NCBI GenBank assembly: GCA_963920765.1 | Contig: OY987242.1 | Span: forward strand, 34,372,002-34,436,001 | Length of the DNA: 64,000 nucleotides | From: Ulota crispa | Lineage: Eukaryota > Streptophyta > Bryopsida > Orthotrichales > Orthotrichaceae | Direction of reading: 5' to 3' | Part shown: piece after piece, positions 1 to 12,505 of the stretch | Layout: every line of letters starts with the position of its first letter | Position numbering within the stretch: the first letter of the stretch is position 1 | Translations under genes and position numbers: made by a program | Notes under the pieces: generated by a model | The model's input: the letters and a program-made list of their open reading frames with translations, nothing else | What the model was told of the DNA's origin: nothing | Database searches by the model: none

Positions 1-706
1 GCAACTTCCAGAAACAATAATATAATGGGTGGGCACTTGTCAGTTGTCACCACTATAATGCTACAACACAAGGTAACCACAATGACTAGTCTGGAGTTTA
101 GGCATTAAAGACATTAGGAAGGAACCAACATTATTATGGGAAAAAAGCTGCTGAAAATTGCTGTGGGTTACCTTTACAATGCACAACTTTGTGGACATAA
201 CTAACGACCTCTAACGCTTTGCTAAATTGGCACAATCTAGTTTAGACAGAAGTTTAGAAGCGAAGAGCCAAAACACTTTGTGAACATCACAAATTGCTTG
301 TGTTCTTGGACCACAAAATCCCATACAGCTCAATAGTTGAAGATAAAGTTGGATGTGGTGAACAAATAAAATCTAGAACAAAAATGTTTAAGAATCTAGT
401 AAGCTCTACAATTCAATAGTTCCCTTCAGTAATTGAAGGATTTACTGATAATCTTATGCGCAATACCTCCTCCTTAAAAGAAAATGACACTAGTATCCAC
501 TAATCACTCAAAAACCACACGAAGTTGACAGAAATCTTAGATTGCCTGTGCCGGGTGCCCATCCAAGGTAAGCAAATTTCGAATGATCTGAAATTTGAAC
601 TGCTGCTTTATGGAACCACATGTAACAACTAACAACATAAGTGCAGAGAATGCAAGGTTCTGTAATCTGGAAGATATTGTAATACTCCAATACCCAAGTG
701 TTGGTC
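1..706. other. Non-coding AT-rich spacer
   Basis: No gene is supported here. Short open frames lack recognisable domains, and the 94-aa minus-strand frame at 508-792 runs into the transposable element that starts at 711. Nothing resembles an RNA gene. Confidence 0.5.
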
Positions 707-710
707 TTAA

Positions 711-1352
711 CCCCTAAATGCCGAAGGCCTATCTGAGCTTCTTTTAATTTCCATGAAACTGAATAGTCAATCAACGTTTTCACATATTTCATTTAGTTTA
801 CTTCAATTGTAACCGTACAAATTCAAACTAGACATGTTAGAGATTACGTGGAAAAAGCAAACACAACAATTTCACTTATAGTTTGAAAGATTATACTGTT
901 TGAACATGAGGGTGTTAAAAATGCAAAAGTGACTTGAAATGTTTTAATCCTCATTTCACATGTCAAATCTAAAAAGTTGGTCAACAAAAAAATGAGGTTC
1001 AAGGTCATTACAAGTCTAACTTTGATCAATTTAAAACATTCAAAATCTACTCCTACATTTTTTTTAAATGGATTTCTAATGTGGATTTTTCTCCAAGCTC
1101 TAGTGTATTTGTGGCTCATTTTCAAGATTTTCCAACACAAGAAAATTCAAGATTGCAGTTGACACCCTTGTACAAAATCTTGAGTAGAAAAATCATCAAC
1201 ACTCATTTTCAAAATTGGATTCTTGATGTTGAAAATAGACTTCAAAACAAACTTGAATTGAAAGAAAAAACTAAAAATAGTGATTTGATAAGGTTTTATT
1301 CATCTTCAAAGTTTTGTAAAGACCCAAATCTGGTCGCTTGGGCACTTAGGGG
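711..1352. mobile_element. TTAA-flanked non-autonomous piggyBac-like element, family C, copy 1
   Basis: This 642-bp element lies between TTAA at 707-710 and TTAA at 1,353-1,356. Its ends are inverted: the left begins CCCCTAAATGCC, and the right, read inward, begins CCCCTAAGTGCC. Related copies lie at 28,633-29,274 (same orientation) and 27,546-28,192 (opposite); all three share long internal stretches, for example around the phrase 'ctctagtgtatttgtggctcat'-like segment near 1,098-1,120. It encodes no protein of note; the open frames at 844-1,356 are fortuitous. TTAA plus CCC ends are the signature of the piggyBac superfamily (established); mobilisation by a piggyBac transposase is inferred. 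Confidence 0.8.
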
Positions 1353-1434
1353 TTAATGTGCTGAACTCTCCATCGCCTCATGCTTTTTTTTTATTTTGTA
1401 CTTTTTCGCTTGTCCTTTTGTGCATATACATCAC

Positions 1435-1785
1435 TAATTATAGTCATACTATTAAAATCACAATGACCTCTGTAATATCACATTTCCAACTTTTTTGATA
1501 CTACCGCATAGATACAATTTGAGAGTTTATTGATAATTTCATTTTGCATTCTATATAACACATGAAAATCCTAATAAAATTTTGATAGTGAATGCGTAGT
1601 ATAGTAAGTGCCAACAATTAGTCATTTTACTAAAATCACAATGTCCTTTGTAATATCACCTCCAATCTTTGTGATATTATAAATGCAATTTGAAGACTTA
1701 TTGAAATTTTTACTTAGCATTCTATCTAACATATGAAATCCCAGTAAAGTTTTAATGTTGAACGCATGGCGTGCCAAGCGCCAAT
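1435..1785. repeat. Two-copy tandem repeat, about 180 bp per unit
   Basis: Units at about 1,435-1,610 and 1,617-1,785 are diverged direct repeats. Both share phrases such as 'aaaatcacaatg', 'tgtaatatcac' and 'gcattctat', in the same order. No coding potential is seen. Confidence 0.65.
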
Positions 1786-2492
1786 CGCTAGTGGTTACTA
1801 AAAAAAAGTTGTTTTAAAAATCCAAACAATCAATAGCACTAATTGTAATTTAACTTTTTTTTTATCATGAGATTAATAGAAAACTATGCTTCATTCATCT
1901 ATTGATGACAACTCAAATCAACTTAATTTGAATCGATTTTGTCCTTGTTGAACATGATCCAAATATTTTGAAAAGTTGATGTACACGTATATAATAAAGC
2001 TTATTCTCTCTAGTTTTTATTACACTTCAGAAAAAATTTAAAATTTAAAATTGAAAGCTTGCATTCCACTGCATTTTGAAGCTCCGCTAAGCGGCAAATT
2101 TACTGTTGTTTGTACACTACTTTCAAGTTCTCCCAATTGTAATATTTGTTAAATCCTATGATTATTTTGATTGGGCATGTGTATCAGTACCAACTTGATG
2201 TCTAATAAATTTCTCAACAATTCAAAATGTTGCTCAAAAGTTATAACTCAAAGTGACATTATTTTTGAACTAGCAACAATGTAGACGAGGCAAAGTCCAA
2301 CTGGTATGAATTTTTTTATAAGAATCTCCAAGCCACTTATGCTAACATGATTCTAAAAGTTCAAACGCGTACTAGCAAAACATTTAGACTTAAGGTAGCA
2401 GCACCCATAACCATCACTGTATCCATAGCCATCGCCTCTAAAATTTTGGAAAATTTGTGGAAGTGAATAGATGTAATTACAAGAATGTAAAG
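1786..2492. other. Non-coding AT-rich spacer
   Basis: No gene, RNA gene or clear mobile element is seen. The right part contains one arm (about 2,393-2,413) of a 20-bp inverted repeat whose partner lies near 3,555-3,575. Confidence 0.45.
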
Positions 2493-3356
2493 TCGGGTCC
2501 ATTAGTCTTACAAATTGCTTGTTTTAGGCTTTCAAATTGTTCAATGAAACCTGGAGTACAATTGGTATGTTTTTGTCCAAAAACTTATCAATGCATTCTC
2601 ATGTAATCTCAATCAAGCATACCAAATATCAATTTCAAAAAAGCAAAACTTCATTTGTGGTGAAAGTTTAAAGCAAAATTCCATGGTTTTACATGGAATT
2701 TTATTAAAAACAATTGGTGATGAATTTTTGAGATTTGATTTCATGGGTATGAAGGAAACATGCATATGCACATCTTCCATGCTAAAAATACCCCCTTAAG
2801 TAACAATAATTTGACCAATACAAGATTCAATGAAACTTGTGATAGGCCCAAATCTTGAATTTTTTATTTTATTTTATGAAAATCAAATTTTGTTGTTTGA
2901 CTCAATTATTGTGACTAAGTTTGTATCTTTGAACATGATCTCTTGTTTACTTGATGAAAAGCTAGTTAAAAAATAAAGATATGTATTTTATAGGATTTGG
3001 GCCCTATCACAAGTTTCATTGAATCTTGTATTGATCAAATTTTTGTTACTTAAGGGGTATTTTTAGCATGGAAGATGTGCATATGCATGTTTCCTTCATA
3101 CCCATGAAATCAAATCTCAAAAATTCATCACCAATTGTTTTTAATAAAATACCATGTAAAACCATGGAATTTTGCTTTAAAATTTCACCACAAATGAAGT
3201 TTTGCTTAATTGAAATTGATATTTGGTATACTTGATTGGGATTACATAAGAATGCAATAATAATTTTTTAGACAAAAACATACCAATTGTACTTCGGGTT
3301 TCATTTGAAAAATCTGAAAGCCTAAAAAATGCAGTTTGTAAGACTAATGGACCCGA
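2493..3356. mobile_element. Long palindromic MITE-like (foldback) element, 864 bp
   Basis: The two halves are near-perfect reverse complements. The element starts TCGGGTCCATTAGTC and ends with the complement GACTAATGGACCCGA; the arms stay alignable for over 400 bp around a centre near 2,925. The ends are not TTAA-CCC, so this belongs to another superfamily. I could not define a convincing target-site duplication. No coding capacity is seen. The transcript could fold into a long hairpin. Confidence 0.8.
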
Positions 3357-3979
3357 GTGTACAACATGTGAACATGAAACCTAGGTGTTGGTATTAAGAA
3401 CAATTGCAATCAACTCTTTAAAAATTCACAACTTATTCTCACAGTATCCAAATAATACATTCAAAAATACAAACTCATCATTTCTCTGTTCCTAATAGGA
3501 TCCTATAATTTGCTAGATGTCTATTAATAATCATCAAAACCCTTAATTTGACAGTTACGGGTGCTGCTACCTTAGAGGCTTCTGGAAAGAGTTTGCTAGG
3601 TTTTGGGCAATGTTCAAAAATATTGGCCATTGGAAAAAATTCTAACACATAACGAGTTCTCAGCCTTTTTTCTTTCAACACCATATGTTCCGACTTTTGA
3701 ACAACAAATGAAATCAAACATGTTTCACACAGATAGTATCATTTTGATCATTTGTCCGAATGATTCCAGATAATTGTTTGAGATTTCCAGTATCAATATA
3801 TTGATTAATTCCGAAAAAAAGGAACGCAAAGTTTCCGTAGTTTGAAGGATATAAAGTAATATGTTTCTATCTCAAGAGTGAACTTTTTTTGTTTTAAAAA
3901 ATAGCCCAGCAAATCATGACAAGTTACAAGTACACTAAAATTCTGACACAAACTCTCTCTCTCTCTCAAGGAGCTAGAA
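3357..3979. other. 3' flank of the polymerase V gene
   Basis: This holds the right arm of a short inverted repeat (3,555-3,575, 'gggtgctgctacctta') and a 79-aa minus-strand open frame at 3,478-3,717 that has no recognisable domain and is probably not coding. The 3' untranslated region and polyadenylation site of the gene at 3,980-10,417 should lie here; a (TC)n tract at 3,955-3,967 sits just beyond the stop codon. Confidence 0.45.
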
Positions 3980-6900
3980 TTAAATCTTAGCTGCTTCTGC
4001 CGTGACTGTTGCCATAAGCTTCAAATTCAATTCGCGCAATTTTCCTTGGCTGGGTGTGTCCATGGCTTTGAGGCCTGCTAAGAGCCCTTCAATGCCCAAC
4101 ATTGAGCGAAGTGCCTTCTGTGGGTAAAGCACTCTCAAAGCGTCGATGCAACTATCACAAAACTGCAGAGCAACACGTTTTTTAACAGCCTTTCGTGGAG
4201 GATTTTGAACAGTTGATAAAACAACTGCCCCAAGGGATCCCAAATGCTCCTCAAATGCCTCGGCAAGTTGTTTGAGTTCGTCCACCTGAGCAGTCGGCTT
4301 CTTCTTCTTCTTCGCCTTCCCAGACGTGACTGGTTTCAAGGCTTCTGTGATGAGTTGCAGAGCCTCAACCTTCATAACCTCCGACCGGCCATTTCCAGCT
4401 TTCTCTATCAACTTCCCAATAGAAAACCTTCTTAGCACTGGATATCGTAGGAAAACTTGGCTCAAGAAAGATCCCTTAATGTGTGACTTCTTATGCATGA
4501 AGAAGTCTTCCAAAGCATTTGTAAAAAACCCCGACAATTCGGCATCGCCCTTCTCTGCAATATCTGGTAGATTTCCTAGCAGAACCTTTAATATCCACAA
4601 AATGCACCCCTGCAGGTACAAAATCCACCAGTCTGTAATTAGTCACTAGTCACGCCAGTAGTCAGAAAGTGAATTCCAATGCAATAGTGTAGAATGCTGT
4701 ACAAAATTTATCTACCATAAGCTTAGACAACGTTTATGAAAATCTGCAGCGTCCTTCTCAAAAACTGAAAAACGATTAAAAAGAAGGGGATTGATATGTC
4801 TACCACACCTTTCAACTATTCTACCACACCCCTGGGGTAAATTTTAGATTTCTACCATCAAATAGTTGAATTTGAGAATTTGGAATTCAGATTGGACTTC
4901 GAGACCGTGATTTAGTCTAGAACCATAAAAAGGTTCTAATTGAACAACACCCAATGAAAAAGCTTATCTTTTTTATAAACAAAAGTAAAAGTAATACTTT
5001 TCCCCAAGCTAAGCTTTTTCATTGGGTGTTGTTCAATTACAACCCTTTTTTATAATTCTAGACAAAATCAAGGTCTCTAAGTCCAAATCTGAATTCCAAA
5101 TTCTCAAATTCAACTATTTGATGGTAGAAATCTAAAATTTACCCTGGGGTGTGGTAGAATAGTTGAAAGGGTGTAGTAAACATATCAATCCCCTAAAAAG
5201 AAATATTCTAGACAACCAGAACTGGGGCATCGTATAGAGGTGATAGAAATAAGCAAACAATTCAGCACCAAAACGAGAAGTACCTGAGCTAGTTCTCGCA
5301 CCCTCTTGATTGACGACCTAGATGCCAGTTTCCAGGTTTGCTCCAGCAATCTTCTGATTAATGGTAAATCCACATCCCTTCCCCTTGGATATATCTTTAT
5401 CTGAAACACCTTGCTTTGCAACAGTCCTCCTAACCGCTTCGCTAATACCTCATTCTCTTCAGGTGCTGTCCCCAATTGATTAACGGTATTGACAAACGCA
5501 CTCACAAGACCCTGCACTGCAAGCAAAACCAGACTACTACCCGGATGCTTTTGAAAAAAACACTCCAGCAGTGAGAGAACTCGGAATTTGAAGTGAGTTA
5601 AATCGTTTTGAGCGTTGCTTTTGCTTGCTAATTTCTTCTGCTTCAACACATTAGCCAGAAGTACATCTGCCCTGAACATAGCCTCATCGTCCATATCCGA
5701 GACGTCTGAAGCAGAGTCTCCTGCTTCATCGTCCAGGTCTTCGCCAGATCCTACAGTAAAAGATTATTGTCAGTGTGGGATGCTCACATTCAGGAATCAT
5801 AGTCAGCAGAATTTAAAATTACATGCATTCTTGTGTGCAAAGAGCATGCCCTTAACAAAAAGGGTTGCGAGGAAATACTTTTCAATCTCATTTGTTGCTG
5901 TAAGGTCCTTGATTCACCATCATTATCACCCATCTCTACATCCTCCTCTTCATCATCATCGTTGTCGTCATCATCGTCTTCACCTTCGCCCTCCTATTCC
6001 AATTGTCACAAATAAACCATCTTAACCAAGTGCTGACAATCAGAAAGCCAACAAGCACAAGGAAGGAGAGAAAAGGGCAGCAATCTAATAATACAAGACA
6101 GACTACGCATCATAACAACTTATAACATTTAATTGTGAAAGGCAAACTACCTCTTTTGCCTTTTTCTCCCTTTCATTTGCTTTCCCGACATCGCCTTCCA
6201 CTTCCTCATCCTCGTCATCCTCTAAAATATCATCGTCATCAGTGCCCTCTTCATCCTCCTCTATCATAGACCTATGGCGACCGGACTTAGAGCCCTTATT
6301 TAAAATCCGGAGAACGTCAGCCATGCCTGCGCCCGTGAGATCCTTGCAGTACACTTTGAACACCTGTGCATAGAACACAGACAACTCAGAAGTGAGCGAA
6401 AATTAAGAGCTCACACCGAGCCTATACATATTAGTAAAGGTGAAGCAATGTCACGTATTAACAGACGAACCTCTTCCGCTGCCTTGCGAACTGGAGATGA
6501 CCCTTTCGCCAGCAGCGACAATAAGACATCAAGTAGGACATCCATTACTGGCGGTGCTTCTTCGCTACCCTCTTCCATCTCAACCGGTGGTGCAATCTTG
6601 GACAATTCTGGAAATTCGGGAAAGGCTTTACTGCAACAGATGGCAAGCTCAGCCGCAATGTCATCGGTAGACCCTGGTTCCAGAAAAGACTCGAGGAGCA
6701 AAAGTGATAGGAGAGATCTTAACGCCAACGACCGACTTAATCTATCAACATCCTTCTCAGATTCAACCTGCAAATTGGTGAGGATAGTAAGATACCTCAA
6801 AACACAAAAGCACACTACGAATCAAGCACAATGGGAGCATCTAGGAAAGACTTTCCTACTGGCGCTCAAATCTTCATTGAGATTGGTTGTAATACAAAAC

Positions 6901-9900
6901 CACACTGAAAACATTTAGTAAACAACCATAAACGCCAACTTCAGCCGACATGCCAAGAAATGGAATGCTCAATAATGGAAAGTCTCGGGTTTTGGAGAAC
7001 AGGAAAACGCTACATCACAAAGTAGAAAAGGGATGCAACTCACAGCTGAAGATAAAGCATAAGCAGTCTGTTGAAGGATCTTCACAGATTCTGCAGCGTC
7101 CTCCATGAGAGGCTGCACAAGAACAGCATCTGAAGACTTTTGGATCCTCAAGCAATATAGAGCTGCAAAGTGAGAGAAATCTACATCAACTTCCACTTCC
7201 ACAGTCACTGTACTTGCATCTGCATTATTGCTCCTGGGCTTCTGAGCAGTCACCCAGTGATCGGCAGTGACTAAGATACTGTGGAGGCGCTCTGCACATA
7301 GTTTTCGCAGATTCGGTGTCAAGGACTTCTGAGGCCACTTGAACTCTTTCTTTTTAGCATCACCATTTTTTTGTTGGTTGTTTGCTTCGAACAAGGAGTG
7401 CATGACCAAAAACTTTATCACTTCTCTGTACAGTGATGCCTGAGCTGATTTAAGCTCCAGTTTCACCTGCCGACAAAGGCCACACATCTGCTCTACAATC
7501 CAGATCCTTTCGTTTGCTCCAGCCTTGGCGATTCCGTTCACCGCTTCGTCGTCTGATCCCTTCACAAGTTCCTCAGGAACTTTAAGAACACTAGAGTCAG
7601 CCGTTACAAACAGCTCTTCAAGACTACGGACAAATGCCAGTACGCCATCTTCAGTCGTCAATCCACTAGTGAGTGCTTTAACAGTAGAGGATTTCGACAA
7701 TGTATCGAACTTCCCATAGCTGTTTTTCTGCAACCCCACAATCACAGCAGCCCGACAGAGAGTACTACTTTCAGCCCAAAGGCGCAGCTCGCTCAAGCAC
7801 CTCTTCGCACTTTTATGAAGGAGCGTGTCTTTGGAAGCTAGAATATCTAGAATACATCGAACGAATATGTTAGACAATACAATGCCGACATATTCAGGGG
7901 CCGGTAATCTGGGTAGGACCAAAAGGAGCAGCTCCATTGCTAGACTTTTCCTTTCGTGAGACGATGTCAACAACGCTCCTTCGACGACGATTTTCCAGAA
8001 ATTTTCCAATTTTTTTTTTATCTTCTTGATATCTTTTGTATCCTTGGAGTTGCCAGATTTGGCTCGGTTCTTCTTTGCTGATCCTTGAGTGAGGCTGTTA
8101 CTTGGAGCAAACAGGATATCAAATAACAGATACCAAACCGAATGCACACGAGGATGGCTGCTGGAAGACTCCTGTGTTCAGACAAACCAAAATGCATTAA
8201 TTCGCTTGAGTATGATACTACAAAACCCAAATGTAAATATGAAATTCCATACAAAAGAGTGTATGCGGAATGTATTGAAAGAAATACAGACGTCCATCAC
8301 TACAAGCTGTTTCTGAGAGATCGTCAGTAAAGCCCCGAGATCATATCACACATAACAATCAGGAAGTAAAATAACTTATATATCCGCACCACAGCCTGTA
8401 CTCACCTTCAAGCACGGCACTAGTTTGGCCAGGTGAGATGGCTCAAACAAGTCTTGTAAATTTCCAGATTTGGGAATCAAGGGAGAGCTCTGAGCCGGGA
8501 GTTTATCATGCAACTTCAAGGTTAACAGCAATGCCTCCGCACTCTGACTATTGGCGTCTCCCCGCGACCATTCTTCGAAAACAGGACTTGCGCACACGGT
8601 CTCCCTGACAGCACTTGAAGGCAACTGAACCATTTCAACGTTGTCATAAACAGCACAAGTCAAGCCACAGCCGACTACATGCAGTGCAATGCCTTATGAT
8701 CTGATCTCAACACATTAAGAAAACTATACTGTCATTTCATAGATGCTTCAAATGCTAGGAATGTAGGGCACCTGGGATCACAGAAAGCAACATAGATTTC
8801 CTACTTAATGCCTCCTTCAAAAATCCTAACAGGCACTCTCAAGCCCACCGTGGTAAAAGTAGCAACATGACTTTGCAAGGCATAAAAGATGTAACGAGAT
8901 GCATACCCTGCTTGCAAGCTCGATCACCAAATTCACAGCTGGCTCCTGAAGAAAAGTCTTCCGCTTGGCGAGAGTAAATAGTTGCTCGACAATCTCTTTA
9001 GCCAGTTCCTTCTCTTCTGAACTAGTACCGTCTCCAATTAACCTCTTCGACCGAACCAAAGATCCGTAAGCAAACAAGCGGCCCAACAGTCCGTCTCTTG
9101 CATCCTGCAAAGCCACGAAAGCGAAAAAAACTCAACAAAATTTCAAATTGCATACCCAGAACCACAACTCAAGCGCAGTCATTTCAATGGCATCAGCGAT
9201 TACATTGACACTCTAAGTAGGTGAGCTCTACCAATCCATGAATTCCACTACGCTTAACAAATGCATATTTCTCAAGTTGCTCGATGCTTACGCACAGCTG
9301 CGGTGGCACTTCCTTACGCAAGGCAACAATATGTTTTAAAGACCACATTAACTATGACGGATTAAATGTTACACTCTCAAAATCCTACTATAAACACTCC
9401 AATAGTTAGTCAATGCACAAAACTATCAAAAGAGCGAGAGCCGCTTAATAGCTCTCTCTTTTGTTGAATTCCTCAGAATCTTTACACTCCAAGGCAGTCC
9501 TTTTAATGCATGTTTACCTGTTTCTTCATAGAAGATGTGACCTCCAAGTTCGACGGAATAATCCGCAGCAGAGCTTCTCCTCGAAGAACAGGAAGCGCTC
9601 CAATTACAGCTGTCAACGCAGTGGAGAATCCTTGTCTCGCACACTGCACAGACAATCATCAAATAGGATTTAGGTCATAAACTACAGCCTCCATCTTGGA
9701 CATAGATGATCAAAAAATATCTCCCATTCCTCAATTCTAATGGTCCGTTAAGATTAGGTTGTAGGAGTGGTGTTGTAATCCAAAGATGTGACTCATTCCT
9801 AACACTCGTACTGATCCAATACGTGCCTAATTAATTATTAAACACTCTTGCTAACACCAAATGTGAACGACCTCATTCCATACAATGTCAAAAAGCGAAA

Positions 9901-10417
9901 GCTTTACTGCGAATAGCGAACCGTCTCACCTCACGTGAAGAACCAAGCCCACGCACGAGCCGCCGCAGTGCATATTGCACAGCAGGAGCACAGCCTTCCA
10001 GCATTCCATCAGTATCTTTGGCTCCAAGCACCTACAAGCACACGGAAGCTATTCTCCCAATTAGAAAACGCAATCGAAACCCTAACTCTTACACAAAACC
10101 CTAAACCCTAGCTGAGCCACGGATTGCGAAATTGAAGACGATAAAGGCTGACGCTATACCTCAGCAACGCCGCCTCGTCCTCCGCCAGCTGCGAACTCCT
10201 GCTGCTTCTCTTGCAGCTCATGTACAAGCGCCAGAGCCGCAGCCTCTCGCACAGCCATGTTCAAGGACGACAAGTTCCAGTAAATCTGCATGCCCACGGG
10301 GTTGAGACTCTGGTTGGCAGAGTTGGCAGGCATCGCTTCTCCGTCTCCCACCCGCTCCATGGCTGCTGCTGCTGCTGCAATGCTCATCGTGTCTAGCAAC
10401 AAAGGCCCCGGCGCCAT
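3980..10417 (-). CDS. DNA polymerase V / MYB-binding protein 1A-like nucleolar protein (Pol5 family)
   Basis: Eleven exons give one frame of 1,237 aa: 10417-10160, 10031-9930, 9643-9518, 9104-8907, 8624-8406, 8171-7044, 6767-6471, 6363-6151, 5993-5918, 5750-5284 and 4609-3980. All junctions are GT-AG. All are phase 0 except one phase-1 junction between exons 9 and 10. Family marks include CARQGFSTALT in exon 3 and LLGRLFAYGSL in exon 4. An alpha-helical repeat body follows, then a very acidic tract (exons 8-10, residues about 755-850), and a lysine-rich segment (GKAKKKKK) near residue 1,120. Yeast Pol5 and animal MYBBP1A act in the nucleolus in rRNA transcription and ribosome assembly; despite the name they are not thought to work as replicative polymerases. 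Plant homologues are of similar length. The start is the first ATG of exon 1; a second ATG lies 10 codons in. A MITE occupies intron 10. Confidence 0.9.
4786..5193. mobile_element. Palindromic MITE with 9-bp target duplication (Mutator-like), in intron 10 of the polymerase V gene
   Basis: A 408-bp element with long inverted arms starts GGGGATTGATATG and ends with the matching complement. It is bracketed by a perfect 9-bp direct repeat, TAAAAAGAA, at 4,777-4,785 and 5,194-5,202. Nine-base target duplications with long terminal inverted repeats are typical of Mutator-like elements (established); the assignment is inferred. A related copy lies at about 29,413-29,826, sharing the phrase 'gactattctaccacaccc'-type sequence in both arms. 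Confidence 0.85.
10096..10111 (-). promoter_or_regulatory. Double telo-box-like motif in intron 1
   Basis: AAACCCTAAACCCTAG lies in the first intron of the polymerase V gene. Telo-boxes (AAACCCTA) near the transcription start are common in plant genes for ribosomal proteins and ribosome biogenesis, which fits this gene's role. The regulatory function here is inferred from the motif only. Confidence 0.45.
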
Positions 10418-11390
10418 GGCCCCCTCGCCCCCCGTGGTTCTAGTGCGTAAAGCTTAGGGCAGCTCCCCAGCCCTACACTCGCAGTAACATGTCTCTGGGA
10501 ATTCCAAGGAAGAATTAGGGTTTTGAGTACGAGAACCGGTCTTAACCGTAACTGAGAACATCAGTTTCATCCGTCTATGCGAACTTGGTTATCACCAATT
10601 CCCTGGCTTGTGCTAACGAGCGTTTCAAACACAGTCCGGGGAGTTTTTTTTCAGGTTAACCCTGTAATGTCGGGGAAGCCATTTACTGGCGTTAGAACGA
10701 ATGTCCAAGGATGTGGATGAACAGAAAATTTGATTTTTCATCTATAGTTTTGTTTTTGCTCTATCATGTTAGGTTATGATGAGTTTCTAATTGGATTTGT
10801 AGTTTTATTAGTGTTTTTTTTTATGTAAATGAGAAGTTAGTAAAGAAATGAATCACAAAATATGTTGTTTTAGTGTATTTTGGGAAGTTGTTGCTCTTTG
10901 CTCTAAATTTGAAATTTCTTCATAAAATTTTTATTTCTTGAACTTGAGCCCAACTTACAAAATGAAGGCCATCTACTCCAGTTTCTTCTCCACTTCAAAT
11001 TTTCAAATATTGAATATGTTATTGCTATTTGAACTTTGAATGTATTTTCAATGTCTATTAATTTCTAATTATAAAATGACACAGAAATGGAGTTTACACC
11101 ATGATGTTTGTTATTGTGATATACACACACTGTGAAATTTTCATACTTTTTTAGATGATTTTCTATTTGATGTGACTTTTCTTCACTTTATCTTCAAATA
11201 TTCTCAAAAAAATCAAATTTTCTCAAAAAAATCTAAAGTTTTTGTGAAGTAAAGAAGACGTGTAATTCCATCTCTAAAAATTAAATACAATTTTTTTCAT
11301 ACATATGTAATTGCAAAATGGCAGCAAATTGTATGATGGACAATCACAATTGGATTAGCGGTCATGGATCCGTCAATTGGGGGTGAACCC
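10418..11390. other. 5' flank of the polymerase V gene and AT-rich spacer
   Basis: The gene's 5' untranslated region and promoter should lie within the first few hundred bases, but no TATA box or initiator can be called with confidence. The remainder is AT-rich and without coding signal, up to the TTAA at 11,391. Confidence 0.45.
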
Positions 11391-12344
11391 TTAACCCCAA
11401 AGCTTCCCTGGAAGTTTAGCAAAGGTTTAGCTGTGTTCAAGGAGGCCTTTGAAATTGAATTTTAGCAATTACACAAGGGTAGGCACAAAAGATCTAACTG
11501 CGTGAATTACTAGTTTAGATGTCAGGGAATGTGCTACAAATTTATCTGAGGCAAATAAGGGTTTGTATTGCTTGAGATTCATCAGATTCTGATGGATTTG
11601 TACTGCCAAAAACACCGCTTTTTGAGGAAGTGAGTAAGGTCGGATGCCTTTTAGGGTGGCATTTTCACCAGATTTGGATCCACTTTTTTTTCGCTTTGTA
11701 ATGGGAAGATCTACTTTGCCTTCACAAAAAAAGCGGTTTCAAAGTAATCATACCTCATCCCTCAAGGTAATATGGAAGTTTGGCGTTTTTTGCAGGTAAA
11801 TGCATGCCTGTGATGGTCTTTTTATTGCCAAAAAAAAGGGCAATGGTGGAGGGGAATTCAAGCAATGAATTCTAGCAGCCTAAAAAGAGTGAATAACTGA
11901 ACCAAATAAAACAAACAATCGGACGATGCATTTGGTAGTTTTAGGGGTGGGAAGTTCTCATTCCTGCTCCATCAGGTGGAGTGTAGGGTTCACAAGGTGG
12001 GAAGCTTGCGTGGCCAAGGGGGGGACCCCGCAGATCTTCCTACGTGTTTGACAAAAGGACGATGATTCCAAAAGACATACCAACCGTTTCCCTAAAGATC
12101 TTGCCAATTACTTCAGCTTCACCTTGAGTGACACAACCAACATTTTCCACGCAGACCTAGACGTGCAAAAAACTTGCAACAACCACCACAGCCATACCAC
12201 ATATGTACGATGTCAACAGAAGCTATATAAAACAGACAATATTGTCATCAATTTTCAAAATTGGAGACCACATTCATAGCTTGAAAAGAGTGAGTTCGCA
12301 AAAACAAGCAACAGCAACCACAAAGGAGTTACTCCCAATACTCC

Positions 12345-12505
12345 AAGGTACACAAAACTGAAATCTTGCTAATGAAAAGACAACAAAAATGAGGGGGGTA
12401 CTAAGGGAGGTACTTTTGGTACCCCAAGCTACACAAACATTGAAAACTTGGTAATAGAAAAAAAAATCAAGGGGGTTAACGGAGGTATTACCGGTACCCC
12501 AAGCT
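12345..12505. repeat. Degenerate two-copy tandem repeat, about 73 bp
   Basis: Two successive units each run from 'tacacaaa' through 'ggtacc' to 'ggtaccccaagct'. They lie 3' of the transposase relic, in what would be the element's non-coding tail. The rest of 11,395-12,754 holds no supported gene. Confidence 0.5.

Noticed and set aside
844-1356. Open frames of 61-98 aa on both strands
   Set aside because: They lie inside a non-coding TTAA-flanked element whose other copies do not keep the frame.
3478-3717. 79-aa minus-strand frame near the 3' end of the polymerase V gene
   Set aside because: It has no recognisable domain or exon junctions and lies in the AT-rich spacer beside a palindromic element.
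5615-6025. Plus-strand frame rich in Ser/Pro/His
   Set aside because: It is the opposite strand of the acidic exons 9-10 of the polymerase V gene.
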